From an uncultured Collinsella sp. (GTDB lineage Bacteria; Actinomycetota; Coriobacteriia; Coriobacteriales; Coriobacteriaceae), in assembly GCA_958450865.1 (NCBI GenBank), contig CAUDNY010000001.1:248001-312000 (forward strand): a stretch of 64,000 nucleotides of DNA, given 5' to 3'. The translations under genes were made by a program, and so were the position numbers. The notes under the pieces are model-generated. The model saw only the letters and a program-made list of their open reading frames with translations, did not search any database and was not told the DNA's origin. Shown here piece after piece: positions 7,503-16,797 of this stretch. Every line of letters begins with the position of its first letter. Position 1 is the stretch's first letter.

Positions 7503-8129
7503 CTAATTACTTTGTTGAGGGTCCACTATTTGCTGGAGGGCGAACTTGCACTTCATTGGCTCGCCTTCTGCTTGTAGCTTTGCCTCATCGAAATCGAAGA
7601 TCATGATGGCGCAGTTGGGGAGTTTTGTTGGGAGCTCGAAGCCCTCTGGGGCTGCAGCCTTGATGAATTGACGGCTGGCGCTGCCGTGGCTTACTGCTAG
7701 GAGGGTTTCGATGCCCTCGGCGCTTATGAGATTGGTGAGGGTGTCTACCATGCGCTCTTGCAGTGCCTGGCTTCCTTCTCCTCCGAATGGGATTAAGTCC
7801 TCGCCTGGATCCCAGACGTCGGTGGGCAGGGCGTCGTGGGGGCCTTCTTCGAAGGTGCCGTAGCTGCGCTCGATAATGCCTTCACAGGGCTCGACTGCTG
7901 CGTCCGGGCCGAGGAGCTCGCATGCGACGAGCTGAGCTGTGTCCATGGCTCGGCCTAAGGGCGAAGAGACCACTTTGTCGGGGACAACGTCGTGGCTCTT
8001 GAGCCATGCGGCTGCCATTCCCGCTTGTTTGCGGCCAAGGTCGGTCAGCGGTGAATCGCAGCGGCCCTGGACCAGCTTTTTGACGTTGAACTCCGTCTGA
8101 CCGTGGCGGAGTAGATACAGCTTCTTCAT
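7503..8129 (-). CDS. histidine phosphatase family protein (phosphoglycerate mutase-like)
   Basis: This is a 208-residue member of the histidine phosphatase superfamily. It has the N-terminal phospho-acceptor motif LLRHGQTEFN (His at about 9), a second arginine in the SSPLGRAMDTA segment and the C-terminal catalytic His in LLAVSHGSASR. The substrate cannot be read from sequence: it may be phosphoglycerate, adenosylcobalamin phosphate or another phosphomonoester. It starts at ATG behind a GGGGAG-type ribosome-binding site. The gene is part of the 14 kb block inserted between rpsJ and rplC. Confidence 0.85.
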   Translation of the reverse strand: MKKLYLLRHGQTEFNVKKLVQGRCDSPLTDLGRKQAGMAAAWLKSHDVVPDKVVSSPLGRAMDTAQLVACELLGPDAAVEPCEGIIERSYGTFEEGPHDALPTDVWDPGEDLIPFGGEGSQALQERMVDTLTNLISAEGIETLLAVSHGSASRQFIKAAAPEGFELPTKLPNCAIMIFDFDEAKLQAEGEPMKCKFALQQIVDPQQSN

Positions 8130-8168
8130 GCTCTCCCCTTCTGCATAACCTGCTTTGCCGGCACAGCC

Positions 8169-9323
8169 TTACTCGTGGGTATGTCCTACGTAGTCTTCGT
8201 CGATCGTAATCTTGGCAATCGACCTGGGGTATTCCGATTCGACCCGTTGTGCCAGCGCGTGCTTTAAGTCTTCGGCACTCATCTGCAGATCCGAGGGACG
8301 CACGCAGTCGAAGATCACGTTGGTGTGCGTAGGACCCGGCACACAGCGCAAATCGTGAATTGAAAGGCGGCTATCGATCTGTTGGGCCATGGCATTGATG
8401 CGTAAACGCATGCTCGCCACCTTAGGGTCGTCGGTCACGATGGGGTCGTAATGGAGCGTGACAATCATGCCGTCTTCGACCCTAAACGACTGCTCGATGT
8501 TATCGAGCGTGTCGTGGCTTTCCAGCGGGCTGGCCTCGGCCGCCATCTCGGCGTGCGCACTTGCAAACTTCCTGCCCGGGCCGTAGTCGTGAACCATCAA
8601 ATCGTGAACGCCCAAAACGCCGGGATAGCTCATGATCTTGTCTCGAATGTGCTTGACCAGCTTAGGATCGGGCGACTGGCCCAAAAGCGGGCTCACCGTA
8701 TCTTGAATAAGTTCAAGGCCGCTCCAGCCAATATAGGCGCCAACGGCAAGTCCAACCCAAGCATCAAGATTGATATGCGTCACCTGGGAAACAATCGCGC
8801 ACGCCAGCACGGCGCCTGTGGCAAGGACATCGTTCTTGGAATCCTGCGCGGTCGCATGCAGCGTCTCGGACTCAATGCGATCGCCGAGCTTTTGGTTGAG
8901 GGCCGCCATCCAGAGCTTTACGACCATCGAAAGCACTAGAACTGCCACCAGGGCAAGCGAGAACTCGACAGGTTCGGGGTGGATGATGCGCTCAACCGAG
9001 GACTTCACCAGCTCAACGCCGATCAGCAGCACGAGCGCCGCCACGACCAGACCCGAGAGATACTCGTAGCGGCCATGTCCGTAAGGATGCTCGGGGTCCG
9101 CCGGCTTGCTCGCCAGCTTAAAGCCCAGCACGCTCACGATATTCGAGCTTGCATCGGACAGGTTGTTCATGGCATCCGCCACAATCGAAACCGATCCCGA
9201 CAGCACGCCAATTACGCCCTTCGCAGCGCATAGTGCCACATTGGCGAGAATACACACCACGCCCGTCAACGTGCCCACGCGCGCACGGTCGCCCTGCGCA
9301 CGCTTAACAATCCACTCGACCAT
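8169..9323 (-). CDS. cation diffusion facilitator family transporter
   Basis: This 384-residue inner-membrane CDF exporter probably moves a divalent metal (Zn, Fe or Mn) out in exchange for protons. Family marks are the metal-site segment VADAMNNLSDASSN in the second helix, HPYGHGRYEYLSG before the third helix, a second metal site (HATAQDSKNDV) and a cytoplasmic C-terminal domain with several His residues. That domain is longer than in short CDFs. It is followed 39 bases downstream by the phosphatase gene. Confidence 0.9.
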   Translation of the reverse strand: MVEWIVKRAQGDRARVGTLTGVVCILANVALCAAKGVIGVLSGSVSIVADAMNNLSDASSNIVSVLGFKLASKPADPEHPYGHGRYEYLSGLVVAALVLLIGVELVKSSVERIIHPEPVEFSLALVAVLVLSMVVKLWMAALNQKLGDRIESETLHATAQDSKNDVLATGAVLACAIVSQVTHINLDAWVGLAVGAYIGWSGLELIQDTVSPLLGQSPDPKLVKHIRDKIMSYPGVLGVHDLMVHDYGPGRKFASAHAEMAAEASPLESHDTLDNIEQSFRVEDGMIVTLHYDPIVTDDPKVASMRLRINAMAQQIDSRLSIHDLRCVPGPTHTNVIFDCVRPSDLQMSAEDLKHALAQRVESEYPRSIAKITIDEDYVGHTHE

Positions 9324-9402
9324 CTACATCCGCCCCCACGGTACTACCTATATATCTATTGCTCAAACGGATTGTAGTGTAGCCACTTTGTCCCCCAGAT
9401 AC

Positions 9403-9436
9403 AAAAAAGGCCGCAACCCACACGGGCCACGGCCTT
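9403..9436 (-). terminator. terminator after the PTS IIC gene
   Basis: Minus-strand AAGGCCG...CGGCCTT with an inner GGG/CCC pair, followed by TTTTTT. It separates the PTS gene from the CDF gene. Confidence 0.85.
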
Positions 9437-9474
9437 GGAATATGGCAAAGGAATCGTCCTTGTGTCGCACAGGT

Positions 9475-10689
9475 TTACGCGCTTACTTCGGCCACGCTCT
9501 TCGAGGTTTCGGGTGAATCGGCTCCGTCCCCCGTCGTCTGTCCCTTCGCCGGCACCACGCCAAAGCAGTAGCTCAGCGCCGCAGACACCGCAAATGCCAC
9601 ACCGCCGGCAGCGCAGCACCACAGCAGGTTCGAGATGCCGCCCGTGGCAAAGCCAATGACCATAAGGACATTCGTCATGCCGATGGTATAGGCCGTAACG
9701 TGGCCCACGGCCGCAACAAGGCCTCCGACGGCGCCGCCAATGGCCATGCACGTCAGGCACCTGCCATATTTAAAGCCGCAACCGTACAGCGCCGGCTCGC
9801 TTACGCCGCCAAGAACACCCGAGATTGAATAGCCCAGCATGAGCGCCTTCTCATCCTTACCCGCAACGCGGAGCGACGCGCCAAAGGGCATGCCCCAAAC
9901 AGCGAACGTCGCCATTGTCGCGGCAATGAGAATGCACGAATCCGTTCCCACACTCATAAACTGCGCGTACGCAAGCGATAGGACAACGTTACTGACACCC
10001 ACGATCTTAAGGAACTCCCAGCCCGCGGCAAGCCCCATGAGCGTGAGCAGCGACACGATACCACCGGAATTGCCAAGCATAAACATAAGCTGCCCCAACA
10101 GCATGCCCAGATAGCTGCCCGCCGGCGCCGTGATACACAGCGAAACCGGAACCATGACGAGCATGGTTGCAAACGGAACGAACGAAAACGCCACGGCCTT
10201 AGGGATAACGCGCCGAAAGAAACACTCCACTCGCCATAGCACGGGCACCGAGATGAGAACCGGAATAACAGTCGTCGTGTAATCGTTGACCGGCGCGGGA
10301 AGCAGACCATACACGGAAGTCATCGATGCCCCCGTCGTCGATGCGGCATCGACGAGCTTAAGCAGATCGGGCGCAATCAATACGCCGCCCAGCATCATGC
10401 CCAGCTGCTCCGAGCAACCGAGCTGGCGGGCGGCCGCCCAACCGAGATAAATGGGCAAAAAGTAGTAGCCGGCGTTATAGAGCCAACTGTAGAACAGGCG
10501 ATAGATTTCGGAATCGGCAGACCACAGGCCCAGCATGCCCTCGCCCATAATGACGGCGACGGTGCGGAACAACGCCGCGCAGACAATGAATGGCAACGCC
10601 GACATCATGCTTTTAGACAGATAGTCCACCACGGCCATGGCGTTTGATGAAACCGTCGTTGTAAACGAGGTGTTAGAAACTTGTGACAT
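9475..10689 (-). CDS. PTS transporter subunit EIIC (glucose/sucrose/beta-glucoside superfamily), orphan
   Basis: The 404-residue product is a polytopic membrane protein carrying the IIC signature GVSEPALYG at about residue 290. It has no IIA or IIB domain fused and none encoded next to it. It would need partner subunits from elsewhere; a stand-alone EIIA of the glucose type is encoded at 46912. The start at 10689 was chosen because it has the ribosome-binding site AAAGGCG and the open frame upstream crosses accDA and a palindrome. The sugar cannot be predicted with confidence. Confidence 0.85.
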   Translation of the reverse strand: MSQVSNTSFTTTVSSNAMAVVDYLSKSMMSALPFIVCAALFRTVAVIMGEGMLGLWSADSEIYRLFYSWLYNAGYYFLPIYLGWAAARQLGCSEQLGMMLGGVLIAPDLLKLVDAASTTGASMTSVYGLLPAPVNDYTTTVIPVLISVPVLWRVECFFRRVIPKAVAFSFVPFATMLVMVPVSLCITAPAGSYLGMLLGQLMFMLGNSGGIVSLLTLMGLAAGWEFLKIVGVSNVVLSLAYAQFMSVGTDSCILIAATMATFAVWGMPFGASLRVAGKDEKALMLGYSISGVLGGVSEPALYGCGFKYGRCLTCMAIGGAVGGLVAAVGHVTAYTIGMTNVLMVIGFATGGISNLLWCCAAGGVAFAVSAALSYCFGVVPAKGQTTGDGADSPETSKSVAEVSA

Positions 10690-10703
10690 GGAGCGCCTTT
10701 CCC

Positions 10704-10735
10704 AATGTGACATGTGGGCTGTCCCTTTGTCACAT
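10704..10735. repeat. GGGACAG-type palindrome between accDA and the PTS gene
   Basis: TGTGACA and TGTCACA inverted arms enclose the minus-strand core AAAGGGACAGCCCACA. It overlaps the accDA stop codon (10730-10732) and resembles the other GGGACAG-core palindromes of this window. Confidence 0.6.
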
Positions 10736-12454
10736 CGTGCGGTACTGACCGATTGCGCGGTACTTTTCGTAGCGGAGGTTTGTGAGGGTCGCGTCGTCGA
10801 GCCGTCCAAGCGTATCGAAGGCATCAAATGCCGAGGACATGACGGCACGGGCGATTTCCTCATGCGACAGGCCCCTATCGTCAACAATGCCGTCGATGAT
10901 GCCGAGCGCCAACAGATCGGGGGCCGTGAGCTTAAGCGCCTCGGCGGCCTCATTCGCGCGCTCGGTATCCTTCCACAGGATCGACGCACAGGCCTCGGGG
11001 CTCACGACCGAATAGGCCGAGCTCGAAAGCATAAAAATGCGATCAGCCACGGACAGCGCCAGCGCGCCACCAGAGCCGCCCTCGCCTGTCACCACCGAGA
11101 CAATCGGTGTCTTAAGGCCGCTCATCTCCATGAGATTCCGGGCAATCGCCTCGCCCTGGCCGCGCTCCTCGGCACCGATGCCGCAAAACGCGCCCGAAGT
11201 ATCGACCAGGCACAGAACCGGTCGACCAAACTTTTCGGCCTGGCGCATAAGGCGACGCGCTTTGCGGTAGCCCTCGGGATGTGCCATACCAAAGTTGCGA
11301 CGCATGCGCTCTTTGGTCGTGGTGCCGCGCTCGATGGCGATAACCGTCACAGGACGTCCGTCTTTCCAGCCAATGCCACCCACCACGGCGGCGTCATCAC
11401 CAAAGTAACGGTCGCCATGCAGCTCCACAAATCCGTCCAAGCCCAGCGAGATCATCTCGCCCGCCGTGGCACGATCTGCCGAGCGGGTCTGCTTGACAAT
11501 CTCGAGCGCGGTTTTTGGTGGCGCCGAGCGCTTAAACAAGTGTCCCAGCTTTTTGCCGCGGCGACCCGTATGCACGATTTCATGCGGTGCCCCCAGGCCG
11601 GGCGCGTGCCCTTCGTGCAGCGCCAGCAGCTCGCCTACCGTGAGCGCAATCTCGCCACGCGGAACAACGGCATCGCAAAAGCCGTGCTCCAGCAAAAACT
11701 CGGAGCGCTGGAACCCCTTGGGCAAGCGCTTATGCATGTTCTGCTCGATCACGCGCGGACCGGCAAATGCCGTCAGGGCATCGGGCTCGGCCAGGATAAT
11801 ATCGCCCTCCATGGCAAAGCTCGCGGTTACGCCTCCGGTCGTGGGGTCGGTGAGCACCGTGATATACAGACCGCCCGCCTCGCTGTGGCGCCTAACCGCC
11901 GCAGAAATCTTGGCCATCTGCATAAGCGACGTCACACCCTCTTGCATGCGCGCGCCGCCCGAAACGGTAAAGCCGACAACCGGCAATCCCAGCTCGGTCG
12001 CACGCTCAAATGTGCGACAGATCTTCTCGCCCACCACGGAGCCCATCGAGCCCATCATAAAGTTGGCATCCATAAAGAAGAGCGCGGTATCGCAGCCGCG
12101 GATTTTACCCCTGCCGCACACGACGGCATCGCGCTCGCCCGAACGCTCGCTCACGCTCTTGAGCTTGTCGGCATAGCCGGGAAACGAGAGGAAGTCCTCC
12201 GGCGCCAGATTGGCATCCCATTCCTCAAACGTGCCCTCGTCGACCGTCATGCGCATGCGCGCGCGACCGCTCACGCGAAAGTGTTTGCCGCAACGAGGGC
12301 AGACCTCGAGGTTGTCGTGCAGGCGTGCCTCATCGATCACACGGCGGCACTCCGGGCACTTGACAAACACGTGGCGCGCAGGAAACTCGGCGCACGACTC
12401 GGTCATCGGCCCCTCGAGAACGTTGACCGTCTTCTCTTTTCTATTCATCAGCAT
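10730..12454 (-). CDS. accDA: acetyl-CoA carboxylase carboxyltransferase, fused beta and alpha subunits
   Basis: This enzyme transfers the carboxyl group from carboxy-biotin on AccB to acetyl-CoA, making malonyl-CoA. In one 574-residue chain it holds an AccD half (four-Cys zinc finger CPEC...CPRC at about 33-56, SGGARMQEG and DPTTGGV motifs) and, from about residue 300, an AccA half (ELHGDRYFGDDAAVVGGIG, EGGSGGALAL). In many bacteria these are separate proteins. The ATG at 12454 overlaps the accC stop by 14 bases; an ATG two codons later is also possible. Last gene of the FAS operon. Confidence 0.93.
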   Translation of the reverse strand: MLMNRKEKTVNVLEGPMTESCAEFPARHVFVKCPECRRVIDEARLHDNLEVCPRCGKHFRVSGRARMRMTVDEGTFEEWDANLAPEDFLSFPGYADKLKSVSERSGERDAVVCGRGKIRGCDTALFFMDANFMMGSMGSVVGEKICRTFERATELGLPVVGFTVSGGARMQEGVTSLMQMAKISAAVRRHSEAGGLYITVLTDPTTGGVTASFAMEGDIILAEPDALTAFAGPRVIEQNMHKRLPKGFQRSEFLLEHGFCDAVVPRGEIALTVGELLALHEGHAPGLGAPHEIVHTGRRGKKLGHLFKRSAPPKTALEIVKQTRSADRATAGEMISLGLDGFVELHGDRYFGDDAAVVGGIGWKDGRPVTVIAIERGTTTKERMRRNFGMAHPEGYRKARRLMRQAEKFGRPVLCLVDTSGAFCGIGAEERGQGEAIARNLMEMSGLKTPIVSVVTGEGGSGGALALSVADRIFMLSSSAYSVVSPEACASILWKDTERANEAAEALKLTAPDLLALGIIDGIVDDRGLSHEEIARAVMSSAFDAFDTLGRLDDATLTNLRYEKYRAIGQYRTM

Positions 12455-13784
12455 AGAGATGCCCCATCAGATCGGTGTGATACATGCCCGACAAGAACTC
12501 GTCGTTTGCCAGCACGTCGAGCTGAAGCTCGCTGTTTTCGCTCACGCCTTCAATCACGAGCTCGCCCAGGGCCGAGCGCATCTTACGAATAGCGCCGTCA
12601 CGCGTGGGCGCACACACGATGAGCTTGCCGAGCATAGAGTCGTAGTACGGCGGAACTTTCGCACCGGTAAACATGGCGGAATCCCAGCGTACGCGCGGAC
12701 CACCCGGCACACGCAACGCGGTGACCGTTCCACATGACGGCAGAAAGTCCGGCGTTTCGGCATTGATGCGGCACTCCATGGCGTGGTTGCGGACCGGCAT
12801 GTCCTCCCGCTCAAAGGGCAGAGGCTGGCCGGCTGCCACGCGCAGCTGCCACTTGACCAAGTCGGTATCGGTCACAAACTCTGTAACCGGATGCTCCACC
12901 TGCAAGCGCGTGTTCATTTCCATAAAGTAGAAATTGCCGTCGTCCGAATACAGGAACTCGATGGTACCGGCTCCTTCGTAGCCGACGGCACGAGCCAGGT
13001 CACGCGCTGCCTTGTGCATGCGAGCACGAATGTCGTCGTGTCCGTCGAGGCACGGCGCGGGGCTCTCCTCGATCAGCTTTTGATTGCGACGCTGAACCGA
13101 GCACTCGCGCTCGCCGAGCGAAAACACATGGCCCTGCTTATCGGCCATAATCTGCACCTCAACGTGGTGCGCCGGCGCGACGAACTTCTCCATGTAGCAC
13201 TCGCCGTCGCCAAAGACGGCCTCGCCCTCGGCACGCGCCTCGATGAACGCCTTTGCCGCATCTTCCACGCGCTCGACCTTGCGAATACCGCGGCCGCCTC
13301 CACCCGCACGCGCCTTGATGAGCACGGGGCAGCCAATGCGCTCAGCCTCGGCCGTTGCCTCCTCGGGGCTTTTGAGCAAATCACAGCCCGGCACGATGGG
13401 CACGTCCGCCGCGGCAGCCGTTCGACGCGCGGCGTCCTTGTCGCCCATGCTGTCGATCACCTCGGCCGAAGGACCGACAAACGCCAGGCCATACTTGTCG
13501 CAGTCGCGCACGAAGCTCGCCTTCTCGGAAAAGAAGCCATAACCGGGATGAATTGCCTTAGCTCCCGACTTTACGGCACAGGTGAGCACGGCATCGTCGT
13601 TGAGGTAGCTCTCGGCAAGACGCGGGCCGCCGATGCAATACGCCTCGTCGGCAAGCTGCACGTGCAGCGCGTCCGCATCGGCCGTGGAGTAGACGGCGAC
13701 GGTCTTGATGCCCATATCGCGGCACGCGCGGATAACACGGACCGCGACCTCGCCGCGGTTGGCGATGAGCACTTTGTCGAACAT
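12441..13784 (-). CDS. accC: acetyl-CoA carboxylase, biotin carboxylase subunit
   Basis: AccC carboxylates the biotin on AccB using ATP and bicarbonate. The 447-residue protein starts MFDKVLIANRGEVAVRVIRA and contains the ATP-grasp glycine-rich loop KARAGGGGRGIRKV and the EMNTRLQVEHPVTE motif. The ATG at 13784 was preferred over the longer open frame because it matches the family start exactly. It lies between fabZ (10 bases upstream) and accDA (overlapping). Confidence 0.96.
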   Translation of the reverse strand: MFDKVLIANRGEVAVRVIRACRDMGIKTVAVYSTADADALHVQLADEAYCIGGPRLAESYLNDDAVLTCAVKSGAKAIHPGYGFFSEKASFVRDCDKYGLAFVGPSAEVIDSMGDKDAARRTAAAADVPIVPGCDLLKSPEEATAEAERIGCPVLIKARAGGGGRGIRKVERVEDAAKAFIEARAEGEAVFGDGECYMEKFVAPAHHVEVQIMADKQGHVFSLGERECSVQRRNQKLIEESPAPCLDGHDDIRARMHKAARDLARAVGYEGAGTIEFLYSDDGNFYFMEMNTRLQVEHPVTEFVTDTDLVKWQLRVAAGQPLPFEREDMPVRNHAMECRINAETPDFLPSCGTVTALRVPGGPRVRWDSAMFTGAKVPPYYDSMLGKLIVCAPTRDGAIRKMRSALGELVIEGVSENSELQLDVLANDEFLSGMYHTDLMGHLYADE

Positions 13785-13794
13785 GAAGCCTTCC

Positions 13795-14217
13795 TTAACT
13801 TTCGTGCATGAGTGCAAAAGACATATCGGCGCGACAGCAAACCTCACCGTTGACGCTCGCAGTACCCGTCGCAAAGCGGAACGGCCCACGCGCACGCGTG
13901 ATGGAGCACACCAGATCTACCGTGTCGCCCGGGCGCACCGGACGCTTAAAGCGCACCTTGTCCAGACTCGTGTAGAACGGTGTCGCACCGCGAGCTTCCT
14001 CATCGCCCATCAGCAGCACGCAGCAGTTCTGGGCGAGCATCTCGCACTGAATCACGCCGGGGACGACCGGGTTTCCCGGAAAATGCCCCTGCAAAAAGTA
14101 CTCGTCGCCCGTAATCGTGATCTTGCCGTGGGCCTCGTTGCCCACCAGCTCGGCTTCGTCGAGCAAAAGCATCGGCTCGCGATGCGGCAACAGTTTCTTG
14201 AGCTCTTCTTTGTTCAT
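13795..14217 (-). CDS. fabZ: 3-hydroxyacyl-ACP dehydratase
   Basis: FabZ removes water from 3-hydroxyacyl-ACP in each elongation cycle. The 140-residue product has the hot-dog fold motif with the catalytic His in LQGHFPGNPVVPGVIQCEML and the start LLPHREPMLLLDEAELV. ATG at 14217 is preceded by AGGTGAT. No FabA or FabM is seen in the operon, so how unsaturated chains are made, if they are, is not shown here. Confidence 0.93.
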   Translation of the reverse strand: MNKEELKKLLPHREPMLLLDEAELVGNEAHGKITITGDEYFLQGHFPGNPVVPGVIQCEMLAQNCCVLLMGDEEARGATPFYTSLDKVRFKRPVRPGDTVDLVCSITRARGPFRFATGTASVNGEVCCRADMSFALMHES

Positions 14218-14226
14218 GGATATCAC

Positions 14227-14703
14227 CTATCCGATCCTCATGAGGCAGCTGCCAAACTCCACGAGGTCGCCGTCGGCCACGCAGATCTCGAGTACCTCGC
14301 CATCCGCCTCTGCCGTCACCTCGTTGAGAACCTTCATGGCCTCGATGATGCAGAGGGTCTCGCCGGCCTTGACCTTGGAGCCCACGTGCACAAACGGCTC
14401 GTCGCCCGGCGCCGGGGCAGCATAGAAAACGCCGACCATGGGAGCGGTCACCTCGGTGCCCTTGGGCTCCGGTGCGGCGGCAGGCGCCTGCGCGGCGGGC
14501 TCCGGTGCGGCGGCAGGCATGGCGACAGGAGCCACCGCCGGAGCAGTCACGGCACCCGGCATAGGCATGGGCACGGCAACCGGCCGCGCGGCGCTCGCGC
14601 GCTCGAGTTCGACCGCGGTGCCATCGGGCTCCTCAACGCGCACGCGCGTGAGGCCGCGGTCCTCCATAACATCAGCTATCTCAGCAAGTCTTTTGGAATC
14701 CAT
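14227..14703 (-). CDS. accB: biotin carboxyl carrier protein of acetyl-CoA carboxylase
   Basis: AccB carries biotin between AccC and AccDA. The 158 residues comprise an N-terminal part (about 1-30), a flexible Ala-Pro-rich linker (about 36-82) and the biotinyl domain with the biotin-accepting lysine in CIIEAMKVLNEV. The biotin ligase that would load it is encoded divergently at the head of the operon. Three bases separate it from fabF. Confidence 0.95.
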   Translation of the reverse strand: MDSKRLAEIADVMEDRGLTRVRVEEPDGTAVELERASAARPVAVPMPMPGAVTAPAVAPVAMPAAAPEPAAQAPAAAPEPKGTEVTAPMVGVFYAAPAPGDEPFVHVGSKVKAGETLCIIEAMKVLNEVTAEADGEVLEICVADGDLVEFGSCLMRIG

Positions 14704-14706
14704 GCT

Positions 14707-15957
14707 CTAGCTCCTTGCATATCTACGCAGCGCGATGGCGGCATTGTGTCCGCCAAAGCCCAGATTGGTCGAAAGCGCCCAGGTAAGGTCGGCGCGAACC
14801 GCGCGATTGGGCGTGTAGTCAAGATCGCAGGCGGGATCGGGCGTGTGGTAGTTAATGGTCGGCGGCACCACACCCTGCTCGAGCGCCATGGCACAGGCCA
14901 TGACCTCGATGGCGCCCGTGGCACCGATCATGTGGCCGGTCATCGACTTGGTCGACGAGACATGTGCGGCGCGCGCCGCGTCCTCGCCGAGCGCTCGTTT
15001 GATGCCCGCAGTCTCGGACGAATCGTTGAGCTTGGTCGAGGTGCCGTGGGCGTTGATGTAGAGGCCCTCGGAAGGCTTAACGTCGCCCTCGGCCACCGCC
15101 AACGATATCGCACGGGCGATACCTGCCGCGTCCGGGTCGGGACTCGTGATGTGGTAGGCGTCATCGGTGTTGCCGTAGCCCACGACCTCGGCGTAAATGT
15201 GCGCACCGCGAGCCTGTGCGTGCTCCATACCCTCGAGCACGAGCACGCAGGCGCCCTCGCCCATCACAAAGCCGTCGCGGTCTGCATCGAACGGGCGACA
15301 AGCCGTCGCGGGATCGGGGTTGGTGGTCAATGCGCGGCAGGACGTAAAGCCCGCAACGGCATCGGGGATAATGGCGGCCTCGGCGCCGCCGGCCAGGATT
15401 GCATCGGCATAGCCGTGCTTGATGGCGCGGAACGCCTCACCCACCGCATGGGCCGAGGTTGCGCACGCGGTCACCACGGGCAGGGTCGGGCCCTTTGCCT
15501 TATGGCGAATCGCGATGTTGCCCGAAGCCATGTTGGGGATCATCATCGCGATCATGTAGGGCGATGCGCGACGAGGCCCGCGATCGGCAATCGTGTGGAC
15601 GTTGTCGACAAGCGTCTGCATGCCGCCCACGCCCGAGCCCACGTAGACGCCCAAGCGCTCGCGATCGATGGCGCCTTCGACATCAAAGCCCGCATCGTGC
15701 ATGGCCTCGTCCGACGCCGCCATCGCAAACTGAACACAGGGGTCGAGATGCTTGGCGTCATGCTTGCCAAAGTACTCATTGCCGTCAAAACCCTTGACCT
15801 CGGCCGCCACCTTGACGGCAAATGCATCGGTATCAAAGTGCGTGATCGGACCGATGCCGCACGTGCCGGCGCACATGGCCGCCCAGGTGGCAAGCGCGGT
15901 GTTGCCGAGCGGCGATACGGCACCGATGCCGGTGATTGCAACTCTCTGTTCCATCAT
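14707..15957 (-). CDS. fabF: 3-oxoacyl-ACP synthase II
   Basis: FabF condenses malonyl-ACP with the growing acyl chain. The catalytic Cys is in TACATSAHAVGEA, with His residues in NAHGTSTKLND and KSMTGHMIGATGA. About 416 residues long, a usual length. Two adjacent ATG codons (15957, 15954) follow the ribosome-binding site GAGGAGA; either may serve. Confidence 0.95.
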   Translation of the reverse strand: MMEQRVAITGIGAVSPLGNTALATWAAMCAGTCGIGPITHFDTDAFAVKVAAEVKGFDGNEYFGKHDAKHLDPCVQFAMAASDEAMHDAGFDVEGAIDRERLGVYVGSGVGGMQTLVDNVHTIADRGPRRASPYMIAMMIPNMASGNIAIRHKAKGPTLPVVTACATSAHAVGEAFRAIKHGYADAILAGGAEAAIIPDAVAGFTSCRALTTNPDPATACRPFDADRDGFVMGEGACVLVLEGMEHAQARGAHIYAEVVGYGNTDDAYHITSPDPDAAGIARAISLAVAEGDVKPSEGLYINAHGTSTKLNDSSETAGIKRALGEDAARAAHVSSTKSMTGHMIGATGAIEVMACAMALEQGVVPPTINYHTPDPACDLDYTPNRAVRADLTWALSTNLGFGGHNAAIALRRYARS

Positions 15958-15993
15958 GGTCTCCTCATCCAAGCTGTTGTGTGGCTCTGGTTT

Positions 15994-16767
15994 CTACATC
16001 GCCATTCCGCCGTCGACGCGTATGACTTCGCCCGTAATGTAAGCAGCCGCATCGCTCACTAAAAAGCGCACCACACCGGCCACCTCCTCGGGCTGCGCCA
16101 TACGCTTAAGGGGAATCTGCTCCTCGGTTGCCGCACGCACCTTCTCCGAGAGCTTTGCCGTCATATCCGTCTCGACAAACCCGGGGGCGACTGCGTTCAC
16201 TCGTACGCCGCGGGGCGCAAGCTCGCGCGCTACCGCCTTGGTCAAGCCGATCACGCCCGCCTTGGAGGCAGCGTAGTTGGCTTGCCCGGCATTGCCCATC
16301 AGGCCCACGACCGAGCTCATGTTGACGACGCAGCCGCCGCGCTGGCGCATAAAGGTCTTGGTGAGCGCGCGCGTCGTATTGAACGTGCCCTTGAGATTGA
16401 CATCGAGCACGCGGTCGAAGGCATCGTCGCCCATACGCATGAGCAGGCCGTCGCGCGTGATGCCGGCGTTGTTGACGAGCGCCCAAATGGAGCCAAAGTC
16501 GTTGAGGACCGCCTCCATACATGCGTTGACGGCAGCGTGATCGGCCACGTCGCATTGATATGCGCGTGCCGCGGCGCCAACCGCCTCACAGGCTTCGCAC
16601 GTCTCGCGCGCTGCATCAACGCTACCGGCATAGACGACGGCGATATCAAAGCCGTCCTCCGCCAGACCGACAGCGCAGGCGCGGCCGATACCCCGCGAGC
16701 CGCCCGTGACCAGTGCCACGCGACGTGAATCATTGCGCTCGAGCGTGCCGTTGTTCAAGTTGCCCAT
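15994..16767 (-). CDS. fabG: 3-oxoacyl-ACP reductase
   Basis: FabG reduces 3-oxoacyl-ACP with NADPH. The 257-residue short-chain dehydrogenase has the nucleotide-binding TGGSRGIGRAC at about 22-32, the NNAG motif, the catalytic Ser in NMSSVVG and the YAASK catalytic pair. The N-terminus is about 12 residues longer than usual, but its ATG has the ribosome-binding site GAAAGGAA. It lies between fabD and fabF. Confidence 0.94.
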   Translation of the reverse strand: MGNLNNGTLERNDSRRVALVTGGSRGIGRACAVGLAEDGFDIAVVYAGSVDAARETCEACEAVGAAARAYQCDVADHAAVNACMEAVLNDFGSIWALVNNAGITRDGLLMRMGDDAFDRVLDVNLKGTFNTTRALTKTFMRQRGGCVVNMSSVVGLMGNAGQANYAASKAGVIGLTKAVARELAPRGVRVNAVAPGFVETDMTAKLSEKVRAATEEQIPLKRMAQPEEVAGVVRFLVSDAAAYITGEVIRVDGGMAM

Positions 16768-16797
16768 GTCATTCCTTTCGGGTTACATCCCTGTGGA

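Noticed and set aside
10637..12592. A 651-codon plus-strand open frame across accDA
   Set aside because: Antisense to the accDA fusion; no ribosome-binding site and no family likeness.
13705..16062. A 785-codon plus-strand open frame across fabZ-accB-fabF
   Set aside because: Antisense to several confident fatty-acid genes; composition rich in Arg, His and Gly with no domain.
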